From assembly GCA_044448685.1 (NCBI GenBank), contig JBIOHC010000011.1, forward strand, positions 28,996-92,995: a stretch of 64,000 nt of DNA, written 5' to 3'. Below the pieces are notes generated by a model. The model was not told the origin of the DNA and did not search any database. It saw only the letters and a program-made list of their open reading frames with translations. Position 1 is the first letter of the stretch, and each line of letters opens with the position of its first letter. This document shows positions 44,224-52,941 of the stretch, piece by piece. Both the position numbers and the translations under genes were made by a program. This DNA comes from Palsa-965 sp044448685 (lineage in GTDB: Bacteria > Bacteroidota > Bacteroidia > Palsa-965).

Positions 44224-44631
44224 ATGATAGCATCACTCAATTATGTACATATCCTGGTATCGGCCCTGGTTTATTTTATTCTAGGAGCCCTGTGGTATTC
44301 CCTTCTCTTTCAGAAACCCTGGATGGCGGCAGTGGGAGTCAGGGAGCCGAATGAAGCTGATAAAAAAGGAATGCCCCTGATGTTCGCTACTACCTTTGTT
44401 CTCAACTTTGTAATTTGTTTTGGGACTGCGGCAGTTCTTCATTTTGTGCAGCCAATCAGTATCGTTGCGGCATTAAAAGCAGGGGCTCTGCTGGGAGTAT
44501 GTTTCGTCGGAACAACCTGTGCCATGAATAATATGTATGCCAAAAGACCGCTTATCCTCACGCTCATCGACAGCGGATACCATGTTGCAGGTATTATTGT
44601 GGTATCCGTCATCCTGACCCTTTGGCATTGA
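44224..44631 (+). CDS. DUF1761 membrane protein
   Basis: The protein has 135 residues and four membrane helices. Motifs include ALVYFILGALWYSLLFQKPWM and TTCAMNNMYAKRPLILTLIDSGYHV, which mark DUF1761. The function of this widespread small membrane family is unknown. It is alone in its transcript, 88 bp ahead of the lipoprotein gene. Confidence 0.88.
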   Translation: MIASLNYVHILVSALVYFILGALWYSLLFQKPWMAAVGVREPNEADKKGMPLMFATTFVLNFVICFGTAAVLHFVQPISIVAALKAGALLGVCFVGTTCAMNNMYAKRPLILTLIDSGYHVAGIIVVSVILTLWH

Positions 44632-44731
44632 ACGATTCCAGCGCCGAATACGAAGATTAGTTATTGACATTCGGACTAATTTCTTCCCTGATTTCGGAAA
44701 ATTAATTTTCTTTGTACAAATGAAATCGAAC

Positions 44732-45373
44732 ATGAAAAAACTCAATGCATTCCTCCTCCTGGCATCTGCCTTCCTGCTTGCCTCCTGCGCAACGGAACAC
44801 AGCATAGTAAAGAGGCATTATAACAAAGGATACTATGTAGATCATATCGCCACTGTGCATAACACGGCTCCGGAAACAAGAGAGGAGCCGGGCATAACAG
44901 CTGTGGCTGTTCCAATTACCGCACAGGTCATAGAAACAGAACAAAAGAAAGAAGCCGCAGTCCGGAAGGATGAGCAACAGCAATCTGAAACGGCCGCAAC
45001 AGCCAGTATAAGTAAAAAGAGTAAGGCTCCGGTAAAGGAAAAAGAAACGGAACTGACGGATAAAAAGGATGTAGGGAATAATGTTCCGGTCATTACCCCG
45101 GCCGCTAAAAAAGTGGCGAGAACGTATACAGAAAAAAACCGGGAAGGTGATTCAATGGGCGACCCGCTTATGATGATCCTACTCATTCTTCTTTGTGTCA
45201 TTATTCCTCCTCTGGCTGTTTTCATTAAAACAGAAGAAGTGGCCAAACCTTTCGTAATTGACCTGATCTTTTGGATTCTCGGATTAGGTTTAGGAATCGG
45301 GCTTGGAGGCCTGGCCTGGCTGTGCATGATAATCAGTATTGTCTACGCTTTCTATATCTGTTTCTTTAAGTAA
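44732..45373 (+). CDS. Lipoprotein with C-terminal YqaE/Pmp3 membrane domain
   Basis: The start is taken at the ATG at 44732 (MKKLNAF) so that the lipobox follows (LASCATE). The protein is about 213 residues. A charged and low-complexity linker (about 40-145, Glu-, Lys- and Ala-rich) separates the lipidated N-terminus from a C-terminal UPF0057 (YqaE/Pmp3) domain: LLCVIIPPLAVFIKTE, then FWILGLGLGIGLGGLAWLCMIISIVYAFYI. Pmp3-like proteins are normally about 50-60 residues long. The lipoprotein-plus-Pmp3 form is seen in Bacteroidota. It ends ahead of a strong terminator. Confidence 0.88.
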   Translation: MKKLNAFLLLASAFLLASCATEHSIVKRHYNKGYYVDHIATVHNTAPETREEPGITAVAVPITAQVIETEQKKEAAVRKDEQQQSETAATASISKKSKAPVKEKETELTDKKDVGNNVPVITPAAKKVARTYTEKNREGDSMGDPLMMILLILLCVIIPPLAVFIKTEEVAKPFVIDLIFWILGLGLGIGLGGLAWLCMIISIVYAFYICFFK

Positions 45374-45390
45374 ATAAGGACGAACAATAA

Positions 45391-45427
45391 AAGAGTCCCG
45401 ACGACCCTGCCGGGACTCTTTTTTGTT
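45391..45427 (+). terminator. Strong Rho-independent terminator
   Basis: AAGAGTCCCG and CGGGACTCTT form a 10-bp perfect stem with a 10-nt loop, followed by TTTTTTG. The A-rich 5' side would let it act in both directions. Confidence 0.92.
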
Positions 45428-45438
45428 TAATCCGGATT

Positions 45439-45609
45439 CTATTGCCCTGCCGTATGCAGGGTAAGGGGCGTTTTTCCGTCCGTAATGATGATCTTACTGT
45501 TGGGGGAGTCGGCCAGGGCCTTCATTACTTCAATAGTCTTATACCGGATCAGCATATCCGTTATGGTTGTATTGGTAAGCTCCTGGGTTTTTTTCTGAGC
45601 CTGGGTTGG
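45439..45609 (-). pseudogene. Remnant of the 3' end of another gene, possibly SPFH/prohibitin-like
   Basis: In the minus-strand frame ending at TAG (45439-45441) about 56 codons read as a natural protein end (KKTQELTNTTITDMLIRYK, IEVMKALADSPNSKIIIT). This resembles the tails of SPFH or prohibitin proteins, though the likeness is weak. The frame has a stop (TAA, 45610-45612) at its 5' side and no start. The DinB-like frame crosses it in another phase, so this is a leftover 3' end joined to a truncated DinB gene. Confidence 0.5.
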
Positions 45610-45907
45610 TTATTTTACCTGCAGGAACCATAGATTCGGGAGATGTATATTTTTTATCGGGATCGGCAAAGGCGTCTTTCACAACCTTTATTTTGTGTGC
45701 CGGATCACGCTCTGTTGCTTCAGCGCTGCCTTGTAAAACCTTACTGACTGAGTATTCTACAGAGAGCAAGTGCTCTCCGAGTTCAGCAGGTGACCAGGAG
45801 CCTGGAAATGGTTTACGGGTAAATTTTTTGGCATCAAAGCTCTTTAAGTCGTGCAGGAGTTTCTTTGTATTTGCAGCCAGGTCGGCTATTACTTTTTCAT
45901 TCTTCAT
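45539..45907 (-). pseudogene. DinB-like protein truncated at its 3' half
   Basis: The 122 codons start like a DinB-superfamily protein (IADLAANTKKLLHDLKSFD and PGSWSPAELGEHLLSVEYSVSKVLQG), where the SWS and HLL motifs include the first metal-ligand histidine. DinB domains need about 150-170 residues, with further histidines in the C-terminal helices. Here the last 25 codons (about PGSEKNPGAYQYNHNGYADPV) overlap an unrelated frame and look like out-of-phase reading of it. The gene therefore seems to be the 5' half of a dinB-like gene fused by deletion to a foreign 3' end. A product may still be made but should lack the metal site. Confidence 0.65.
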
Positions 45908-45934
45908 TGTTAAACTTTCTTTTTTTTTATTTGT

Positions 45935-48900
45935 TTAGTCTTCATAATAATCTCCGTAAAAGGAGTCCGAACTTCTCTTTCCTTCAAAATCCGTTAATGA
46001 AGCCCGTCTTCGCCCTTCGATACGAAGTTTACGCATTATTTTTTCTCTTTCCTTTTGCAGTTGTTTTACACCGTCATAGGAAATATTACGTCTGAAGACT
46101 TCAGGCCTGATATTTACTCTGAGCGTATTGTCAGGCATTATGCCTATATAACTCATCTTCCATATTTTTTTATCAAGGGGTCTGGATTTGAAAATGTAAA
46201 CAAATCCTTTGTTCCTTCCGGTAGATGCAGATACTTTCTCAAGCAGCACCAGCGTGTCATTCTTTTCATCATAATCATCTCCGAAAAGCATGGAGATGAC
46301 AAGGGCTTTCTGTTTGTAAGTAACGGTATCAAATTTATCCATACGCTTATCCTTTCGCATGGCCCTGTACAGCCAGTATCGTGTAACCTGATCGGAAGCA
46401 AGTGCTTTCCATACTGAATCGGGAACCGTTACATCGTGTTTGGCAAGAGTTGCGGCAATAAAGACATGCATCACATTGGGAGAATCATGAAGGGTTCTGT
46501 CAATAAACTTTTTCACTCCGGCATCTTTCGAATACCAGGGCTGGAGCAGATTGACATACCAGTAAATACATTCCTGTTCATAGCTCATGACATTGGATGG
46601 TTCACTGTTTCCCAGTCCGGTCAGATAGCTACCCCCGTAATCGGAGGAATGTCTGCTTTCCTTTTTATCTGAACTGAGGTAGATACGGAAATTGTAACGT
46701 GCGTCACTCAGTATTTCATGCTTAAAAGAGGCATATTGCTTTTTTCGGATATAGCCTTTTTCCACACAACTGTTCAGCAAGCTGTAAACAGGATATTTGA
46801 ATTCAGGAAATTTGGCATACTCGAGCAAACCTGGAAACATACCGGCAGCCAATGCCAGGGAGTCGGTCCAGGGCGTAAACAGTTCCCATATATCATTGCT
46901 GTTCTTGCTTACAGGCATATCTTCCTGAAGCAGATGCAGGAAAGTTTTTGCTGCCAGTGCAGTCTTTTGTCCCGCCAGGGCTTTCAGGATAAGAAGCTGC
47001 ATTTTAAGTGAGTCGGTATAGCGTTTATACAGATTTTCCAGATAAACCGGAATGTCTTTTCCCGGCAAAGTTCCCAGAGCTGTGACAAGTTCCGTTTTAT
47101 CAGTTTGTTTAAGCAAGGCAAAGCGCGGGTTGTCGATAGCTGCCATGAGCTCTGAAGCATGCTCTTTGTTCAGGTTGCCTTTTACATAACTGATCGCATT
47201 TTCAGCCCTTTTGCGCTCCAGGGTATCGGCAGAATAAATCTTACTGAAAAAATAAGTGCTCAGCTTATCGGTTGTCACATCCAGACCGATACAGGTATCC
47301 TGAGGTGTAAAGCTCTCATAAAAATTGCGGACATATGCACTGGGTCCGTCCACGGTATCGATAAGGGCTTTAAGCGTATAGAGAATGCCGCATTTCTGAA
47401 TCATCTTCACCTGTATACCCCTTGAACTGTTGGTATCACTGAGCAGGAAATTCAGGATATGTAATCCTTTCTGTTCTTCCTTCTGAATACGGGAAACACG
47501 GAAGGTCCTGGATTCACCATGATTTCTTTCCTGTACCTCCCAGAATTTATCCAGCGTAGGGTATTCATAATACATGCTGAATTTGTGAAATTCGGTATAA
47601 ATCTTTTCCCCGCTTATTCCGGAAAGATAAATCCGTGAATTTTCGAGAGGCTGGTAATCCTTTTCTTCCTTGACCGGTTTTTTATCATCCCCTGATCCGT
47701 AATAGCTGTCATTGTAATTATGTTGTACAGGCCGGGCAAGGTCACGGTAAGGAGAAGTACTTAAGTGCGTACGAACGGTAAAATGAAGCAAGGTGTCATT
47801 AAATACTGAGTAGCCAGGCAGTGGCCGGGGAGGAGTAAACTGAAAAGAGGAGAGGTAAGGATAAGCAAGGGTTGTGTCGCTGGTCTTGGCTGAGAGCAGG
47901 TAATAGTTCTGTGCACGGATAATGATACGGGAATAGATACGTTCGCTGCTGTCGTTCTGCAGTATGAAATCCAGAGCCGGATAATGTGACACATGGGCCG
48001 GTTTGGAGGAAAGGATTTTGTAATTCAGCTGGCGTGCAAATGTTTCGGCCATAAAGTTAAGTTCGAACGTATCCTCTTCCAGGTAATTGAGATCATACAA
48101 GCTGGAAGCAATAAGGAGGTAGCTGGCTTTTTTATCCTGCTGCCTGCACGATACGATTTCCCGTTGTATGGCATAAGGTCCTCTGTTTACATACACAGGG
48201 GCAGAAGCAGGAATCCTGATTTCATAATCACCGGAAGCGGGACGAAACACTTTATCGGCTCCGGAAAGGTTTTGTTTAAATGTAAGGGAGTTGAAAAAAA
48301 GATCTGCCTCTTTCCCTTTTTCCACATAATTGCCTGTGCCGCTCATTTTGATGAAACAGATTTCATCAGGGCTGAAAAAAATCTGCTGACGTTGTATATC
48401 GCCCCTACGGGTCTTATTTACTATATCGAAACCGGGAAGACCATCATGATGAATCGTTTTTCGCGAAAGTATTTTTCCGGGAATATTTTCGAACAGTACA
48501 CTGTCAACCCTGCTCATCATATGTTCCTGACTCTCCCCATTCATGCCTCCTGAATAATTGACCCTTTGGATATAATAATAGGTGCCGTTTGATACATCGT
48601 TAAAGAGGTAAGTTTTGGAAGCGCCGCTGGAAGTGAGTTCTGTCAGTGCACCCGGTAGCATTGCACCCAGGGCCGAGTCAGCTGTATAATGCATGGAAAA
48701 CTGCAAAGGATAACGCAGCTCTTCCAGTTTCCTGACCATTTTATTGTTAAAGCCGTCAGTGGCTTTGACAGGTCTGAGTGAATATCCTTTTTTACGCAGC
48801 AGCTCGATGACTCCGTCATTCCCGGGAAGGTGTGCAGCCCCCACGCCGGTAAAAAGACTGTGATGCTGCATGATGGAATCCATGCGGTTGGCCATGATAA

Positions 48901-49660
48901 TGTTCCGCTCATTGAGCATATACCGTCGGGTGCAGGGCTTGGTTCCGGTTAAGGTATAGAGTGAGTCAAGCAGATCCAGGTCACCTTTTCCATATGCATT
49001 TTCAAAAGTCTCACTGTAGCTTTTATCACCTTCCAGTTCTTTGAGTTTAAGGCGGAACAATTCCCTTTTTTCCTTATCCTGAAAATCTTCTTCGCACTGT
49101 TCCGATTTCCGGACCATTTCACGCGACTGCTTAAAATCTTCCAGCCCGAAAACAGGTTTGTTCAGCTTTTTACCGGCCTGGAAAATATACAGATCCAGAT
49201 AGGTATCCTCTTCATAATCGTCCTTGCTTTTGTTGGTGCGGTAAAGCATGCTGTTCACCACATCCGGTGAAGAACGGAGATAATGCCCGAGGTCTTTACG
49301 ATCAGGAATATTCAGACTGAATCCGCGTTTGTAGAAATTAACCGGACGACGCCAGGTGTTCAGATATTCCATATCTGTCTGGGCATCTTCCATGGCTTTG
49401 ATTTCATTGAGCCATATATCCGGATTGAGCTCCATGGCAATCATATCCGAATTGGAGAGGGCTATGTAAAAGGTATCGCTCAGATTAAAGGCAAGTTTTT
49501 CGCTGACATGCCAGGTGCCATACAGGTAACTGGGCTTGCTCATCCCCTTACCGCTTATTTCCCACAACAAACTGGGATATTTCTTCACACTCTGTTGAGA
49601 AAAAATATGCAGGGTAGAAAAAAAGAAGAGAATAAAAGTGTGGATAAAAGGTCTCAGCAT
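45935..49660 (-). CDS. TraB/GumN-family protein with very long unknown C-terminal region
   Basis: The protein has 1241 residues against about 300 for a typical TraB/GumN (TIKI-like) protein. A signal peptide (1-21) precedes the TraB/GumN domain (about 28-300). Its motifs are SYLYGTWHVS near 44-53, with a histidine of the metallo-type active site, MIAMELNPD, and VGAAHLPGNDGVIELLRKKGY. The other 940 residues have no domain that I recognise. Strand-rich segments (300-760) are followed by a helical HEAT-like stretch (KTELVTALGTLPGKD to MQLLILKALAGQKTALAAK). The C-terminus is basic (KLRIEGRRRAS). Family members are proposed membrane or periplasmic proteases. The gene's upstream region carries the 21-bp repeat array. 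Confidence 0.85.
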   Translation of the reverse strand: MLRPFIHTFILFFFSTLHIFSQQSVKKYPSLLWEISGKGMSKPSYLYGTWHVSEKLAFNLSDTFYIALSNSDMIAMELNPDIWLNEIKAMEDAQTDMEYLNTWRRPVNFYKRGFSLNIPDRKDLGHYLRSSPDVVNSMLYRTNKSKDDYEEDTYLDLYIFQAGKKLNKPVFGLEDFKQSREMVRKSEQCEEDFQDKEKRELFRLKLKELEGDKSYSETFENAYGKGDLDLLDSLYTLTGTKPCTRRYMLNERNIIMANRMDSIMQHHSLFTGVGAAHLPGNDGVIELLRKKGYSLRPVKATDGFNNKMVRKLEELRYPLQFSMHYTADSALGAMLPGALTELTSSGASKTYLFNDVSNGTYYYIQRVNYSGGMNGESQEHMMSRVDSVLFENIPGKILSRKTIHHDGLPGFDIVNKTRRGDIQRQQIFFSPDEICFIKMSGTGNYVEKGKEADLFFNSLTFKQNLSGADKVFRPASGDYEIRIPASAPVYVNRGPYAIQREIVSCRQQDKKASYLLIASSLYDLNYLEEDTFELNFMAETFARQLNYKILSSKPAHVSHYPALDFILQNDSSERIYSRIIIRAQNYYLLSAKTSDTTLAYPYLSSFQFTPPRPLPGYSVFNDTLLHFTVRTHLSTSPYRDLARPVQHNYNDSYYGSGDDKKPVKEEKDYQPLENSRIYLSGISGEKIYTEFHKFSMYYEYPTLDKFWEVQERNHGESRTFRVSRIQKEEQKGLHILNFLLSDTNSSRGIQVKMIQKCGILYTLKALIDTVDGPSAYVRNFYESFTPQDTCIGLDVTTDKLSTYFFSKIYSADTLERKRAENAISYVKGNLNKEHASELMAAIDNPRFALLKQTDKTELVTALGTLPGKDIPVYLENLYKRYTDSLKMQLLILKALAGQKTALAAKTFLHLLQEDMPVSKNSNDIWELFTPWTDSLALAAGMFPGLLEYAKFPEFKYPVYSLLNSCVEKGYIRKKQYASFKHEILSDARYNFRIYLSSDKKESRHSSDYGGSYLTGLGNSEPSNVMSYEQECIYWYVNLLQPWYSKDAGVKKFIDRTLHDSPNVMHVFIAATLAKHDVTVPDSVWKALASDQVTRYWLYRAMRKDKRMDKFDTVTYKQKALVISMLFGDDYDEKNDTLVLLEKVSASTGRNKGFVYIFKSRPLDKKIWKMSYIGIMPDNTLRVNIRPEVFRRNISYDGVKQLQKEREKIMRKLRIEGRRRASLTDFEGKRSSDSFYGDYYED

Positions 49661-49740
49661 AATTCGTATAAAGTTAATGAATATAACGACAGCTGGGGTG
49701 ATGCCGGACTCATCAAAGTAAGAGAGGATACTTCCCTTTT

Positions 49741-50097
49741 AAGGATAGATACTTTCCTTTTAAGGACAGTTACTTTCCCTTTAAGGATTGATGCTTTCCT
49801 GTTAAGGATAGTTACTTTCCCTTTAAGGATATGTTCTTTCCTATTAAGGATAGTTACTTTCCCTTTGAGGATATGTTCTTTCCTTTTGAGAATAGTTACT
49901 TTCCCTTTAAGGATTGATGCTTTCCTATTAAGGAAGGTTACTTCCCGTTTAAGGATACATTCTTTCCTTTTTAGGATAGTTACTATCCTTTTAAGGATTT
50001 ATCCTTTCCTTTTAAGGACAATCACTTTCCCTTTAAGGATACATACTTTCCTTTTAAGGATAGCCACTTTCCCTTTAAGGGTTGATGCTTTTCCTTC
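49741..50097. repeat. Array of 17 tandem 21-bp imperfect repeats with alternating unit types
   Basis: Seventeen units of 21 bp fill 49741-50097, with a degenerate unit on each side. Units follow AAGGATnnnTnCTTTCCnTTT. Two forms alternate over much of the array: one with aGTTACTTTCCCTTT (starts 49762, 49804, 49846, 49888) and one with a TGATGC, ATGTTC, TACATA or TACATT centre ending CTTTCCTTTT or CTTTCCTATT. This gives a 42-bp higher-order period. At each unit junction CCTT and AAGG face each other across one or two T residues. The 21-bp period equals about two turns of B-DNA. The array lies 80 bp upstream of the TraB/GumN start and 190 bp upstream of the divergent barrel gene. Confidence 0.92.
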
Positions 50098-50257
50098 TTG
50101 GAATGACTTCTAACCTGAAGAAAGTCTGTCATTCATTCCGAATAAAGCTAATGGCGAGTGTAAATAGCTGATTATGAGTATGAAACAACAAACGTTATAA
50201 ACAATACAGTATGGATATTCTTACGTAAATATAATGTTAACTGTACGCTGTAAGGTG

Positions 50258-50265
50258 TAATTTTG
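50258..50265 (+). promoter_or_regulatory. Candidate -7 element of the beta-barrel gene at 50290
   Basis: TAATTTTG matches the TAnnTTTG consensus and would give a start near 50272, 18 nt before the ATG. No clear -33 element is present. Confidence 0.5.
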
Positions 50266-50289
50266 CGTATAAACCAAAACTTTTATCCA

Positions 50290-51042
50290 ATGAAATCCAC
50301 GATACTTTCAGTATGTACCCTGACTTGTCTTTTGTTTGCCTCTTCCACCAGCATGAAAGCCGGTGATGAGCCTAAAATGGTTGTAGGTGTTTCCGTAGGA
50401 GCCGGTCTTCCGATGGGAGCCTATGGTTCAACAGCTAAGCTTGCTGCCGGAGACACGACGCATGTAAATGGTTTTGCATCCATGGGCTTTCATTTCAATG
50501 TGAATGCCGGTTATTATTTTATGGATAATGTCGGAGCTATGTTGCAGATAGGCGGGAATATGAATGGCTTCAATATGGCAGCCTATAAAACGACTTACAA
50601 TGTTCCTTCCAGCAGCACAGCCACTGCCACTTCTTATTATGTAGGTTCTTATCTTGTTGGTCCGACACTGCGTTTCCCGATCGGTGATAAGCTTGGCTTC
50701 AGTGCCCGAGTACTGGTTGGTTTGATGACTGTAAAATCGACCAAATGGACTGACACTTACACGGTGCTTGGAACAACCTATACCACGAATGATTATTATA
50801 GCTCTGCATCGACTTTTGGCTATAACATAGGAGCCGGACTCAAATATAACCTGACTGACAAGATGGGTCTAGGTCTGAATATTGATTACCTGGGTGGAAG
50901 TCCGAATTTCACTACAGAAAATCACACCGTTAGTCCTACGAATTCGTTTGATCCAAATTCAACATCCGGTGGACATAAACGGAATATGTCTACCAGTCTT
51001 CTGAATATCTCATTAGGCTTTACTGTTGGATTCGGTTCCTGA
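50290..51042 (+). CDS. Outer-membrane beta-barrel protein (porin-like)
   Basis: The protein has about 250 residues from the ATG at 50290 (MKSTILSVCTLTC), where the signal peptide starts. The mature protein alternates aromatic and glycine residues (GVSVGAGLPMGAYGS, GFHFNVNAGYYFMDNVGAMLQIGG, FGYNIGAGLKYNLTDKMGLGLNIDYLGG) and ends with FTVGFGS. This is an eight-stranded OmpW/OmpA-like barrel of the outer-membrane protein beta-barrel domain type. It has its own promoter-like -7 and a strong terminator. Confidence 0.85.
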   Translation: MKSTILSVCTLTCLLFASSTSMKAGDEPKMVVGVSVGAGLPMGAYGSTAKLAAGDTTHVNGFASMGFHFNVNAGYYFMDNVGAMLQIGGNMNGFNMAAYKTTYNVPSSSTATATSYYVGSYLVGPTLRFPIGDKLGFSARVLVGLMTVKSTKWTDTYTVLGTTYTTNDYYSSASTFGYNIGAGLKYNLTDKMGLGLNIDYLGGSPNFTTENHTVSPTNSFDPNSTSGGHKRNMSTSLLNISLGFTVGFGS

Positions 51043-51058
51043 TCAGTTTTCAGTACAC

Positions 51059-51092
51059 AAAAAAAGACCAGGGTATACCTGGTCTTTTTTTG
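51059..51092. terminator. Bidirectional terminator between convergent genes
   Basis: AGACCAGG, GTATA, CCTGGTCT form an 8-bp stem with A-rich and T-rich flanks on both sides. It serves the barrel gene and the convergent YceI pair. Confidence 0.92.
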
Positions 51093-51108
51093 TGTATGAA
51101 TGGTTATT

Positions 51109-51618
51109 TTATTCTGTTACCGGAACATTCAGCATAATCTGGACCGTATCCGAAGCCCCTTTACCGGTTCCTTTCATCCCATAATCTGAACAGGCAATCC
51201 GGAAACCTCCTTTGAAAACATGATTCCGGAAGGAGAAGGGAATGGATAAATTTTTCTTTACCCCGTGCATTTCAAGTGTTCCGGCAGCCACAAAGGAGGT
51301 GTCTTTGTTAATCACTTTGGATGATAAAAAATGAATCTCAGGATACTTTGCTGTATTCAGCATATCTGCTCCTTTGGCCGCATCATCCATTGCGGGATTA
51401 ACCGATTCCAGTGAATTGGCCTGTACCTTAACATCGAACAGGGAATGCTCAAGGTCCTTCTCGTCAAAATTCAGGATGGCGGTCATTGTTTTGAATGTAC
51501 CTTTGATATCCGGGCTGCTGAAAGCAACCTCAAACCCTTTTCCCACCTTCCAGTGCTGTATCCCGGTCATAGCAAATGCCAGCAGAAAAGGGGAGAAGAG
51601 TATGAAGAGCTTTTTCAC
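51109..51618 (-). CDS. YceI-family protein
   Basis: The protein has 169 residues with a signal peptide (1-17). The lipocalin-like YceI barrel is shown by VAFSSPDIKGTFKTMTAILNFDEKDLEHSLFDVKV, LNTAKYPEIHFLSSKVI and GTLEMHGVKKNLSIPFSF. YceI proteins bind isoprenoid or lipid-like ligands in the periplasm. It lies 5 bp downstream of a paralogue, so the two form an operon. Confidence 0.92.
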   Translation of the reverse strand: MKKLFILFSPFLLAFAMTGIQHWKVGKGFEVAFSSPDIKGTFKTMTAILNFDEKDLEHSLFDVKVQANSLESVNPAMDDAAKGADMLNTAKYPEIHFLSSKVINKDTSFVAAGTLEMHGVKKNLSIPFSFRNHVFKGGFRIACSDYGMKGTGKGASDTVQIMLNVPVTE

Positions 51619-51623
51619 CGGAC

Positions 51624-52199
51624 TTAGTTTTTGGTGAACTCACCACGGGCATCCAGCATCACTTCATCGGCCAGCATAGGAGCTGGAAACTTAGCGCCAA
51701 TACCGAAATCCGAACGTTTGATGGTGCCTGTGATGGTAAATCCGGCCACATCCTTCTTGGTCATAGGGTGTATTGTTTGTTTATGAACCATTTTCAGTTC
51801 CACTTCCTTGGTTACACCGTGAAGAGTCAGGTCACCTTTAATGGTTATGGTGTTATCATCCGCCTTTTTAGCCGATTTGCTTTTGAAGGTGAGTGAAGGA
51901 AACTGAGCTGCATCGAAAAAATCAGCGCCTTTCAGATGTCCGTCGCGTTTTTCCTCTCCGGTATTGATGGAATTGATATCGGCGGTTACATTAATAACTG
52001 CATCCGAAAAGTCGGCATTGCTTTGGGTAACGGTACAGGTATAGGAGGTGAAATTACCCTCAATGTCATTGATGCCCAAGTGATTAACGCTGAAGCCCAT
52101 ACGGCTGTGCACCTTATCAACCGTCCAAGTCGATGTTTCGACGGGTTTGAATGCGAAGAAGAGTACTGTTGACAGAACAAGAAAGCTTAATTTTTTCAT
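51624..52199 (-). CDS. YceI-family protein
   Basis: The protein has about 191 residues from the ATG at 52199 (MKKLSFLVLSTVLFFAF), where the signal peptide starts; upstream in-frame codons look like leader sequence. Motifs are WTVDKVHSRMGFSVNHLGINDIEGNF, FDAAQFPSLTFKSKS and GDLTLHGVTKEVEL, with a typical FTITGTIKRSDFGIG end. It is more canonical than its neighbour. The pair may bind a polyisoprenoid carrier. Confidence 0.93.
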   Translation of the reverse strand: MKKLSFLVLSTVLFFAFKPVETSTWTVDKVHSRMGFSVNHLGINDIEGNFTSYTCTVTQSNADFSDAVINVTADINSINTGEEKRDGHLKGADFFDAAQFPSLTFKSKSAKKADDNTITIKGDLTLHGVTKEVELKMVHKQTIHPMTKKDVAGFTITGTIKRSDFGIGAKFPAPMLADEVMLDARGEFTKN

Positions 52200-52399
52200 G
52201 GTTATTCTTGGGTTAGGGTTGTTGATTTTAAATTTTAGAAACAGTTTAGAATGATATTGACACAAATGTACATTTACCCGGCCACGGTAAGGAATAACAT
52301 AGGTTAAGAAATGCAAAATTAAGGTGGTAATAACCCTTCGGGGTTCACACTTAGTAATGGGTTAAGAAAAAATTATTGGTAAGAAAAAGAAAGAGCGGG

Positions 52400-52846
52400 T
52401 CATTCAATCACCAGCTTGCTGTTCACTTCGATATCCGTTCGTTTATCAAAACGGAATTCAATAAATTTTGCTTCATTCTTTTTTCCGGAAGCAGCAGCTG
52501 TGACCCGTCCCATTTCAAGTCCTTTATTATCAAAGGCTTTGGCCGTAAGGGTCAGATCCAGATCCTGATCAAAGATTACATAGGCAAGTAATACATGATT
52601 GGTGCCTGAACTGTCGTTGTTGAGTGTTGTCTTTCCCAGTTTCAGGCCTTTGGCTTGCAAGGCTGGGGAAAGTTCAACGGTTTTGTCAAACGATTTGCTT
52701 ACACCTCCGGCAACACCCTTTGTAAACTGGCCGATTGTCTGGCCTGCAGCATCTCCTACCTGGTTTATCTTTTCCTTTGTTGAAGATGCAGAACAGGAGG
52801 CTAAAACGATTGTGGTAACACAGATAAATATAGGCCTGTACATCAT
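52400..52846 (-). CDS. Small lipoprotein of unknown function
   Basis: The protein has about 148 residues from the ATG pair at 52841-52846, chosen for its lipobox (VLASCSAS). The mature part has a helical start (KEKINQVGDAAGQTIGQFTKGVAGGVSKSF) then beta strands ending RFDKRTDIEVNSKLVIE. I do not recognise the family. Its start is close to the divergent barrel gene. Confidence 0.78.
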   Translation of the reverse strand: MMYRPIFICVTTIVLASCSASSTKEKINQVGDAAGQTIGQFTKGVAGGVSKSFDKTVELSPALQAKGLKLGKTTLNNDSSGTNHVLLAYVIFDQDLDLTLTAKAFDNKGLEMGRVTAAASGKKNEAKFIEFRFDKRTDIEVNSKLVIE

Positions 52847-52941
52847 GGAGAATGTTTTTTCAAAGGTAACCCCTTTCGGGCTCGAATAGTTTGGTCGTCC
52901 GGATAAAATTACTATATTCGTTCTACTCAAACCGGAATCCC

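Noticed and set aside
49283..49660. Plus-strand frame overlapping the 5' end of the TraB/GumN gene
   Set aside because: It is antisense to a well-supported coding sequence and reads as its shadow.
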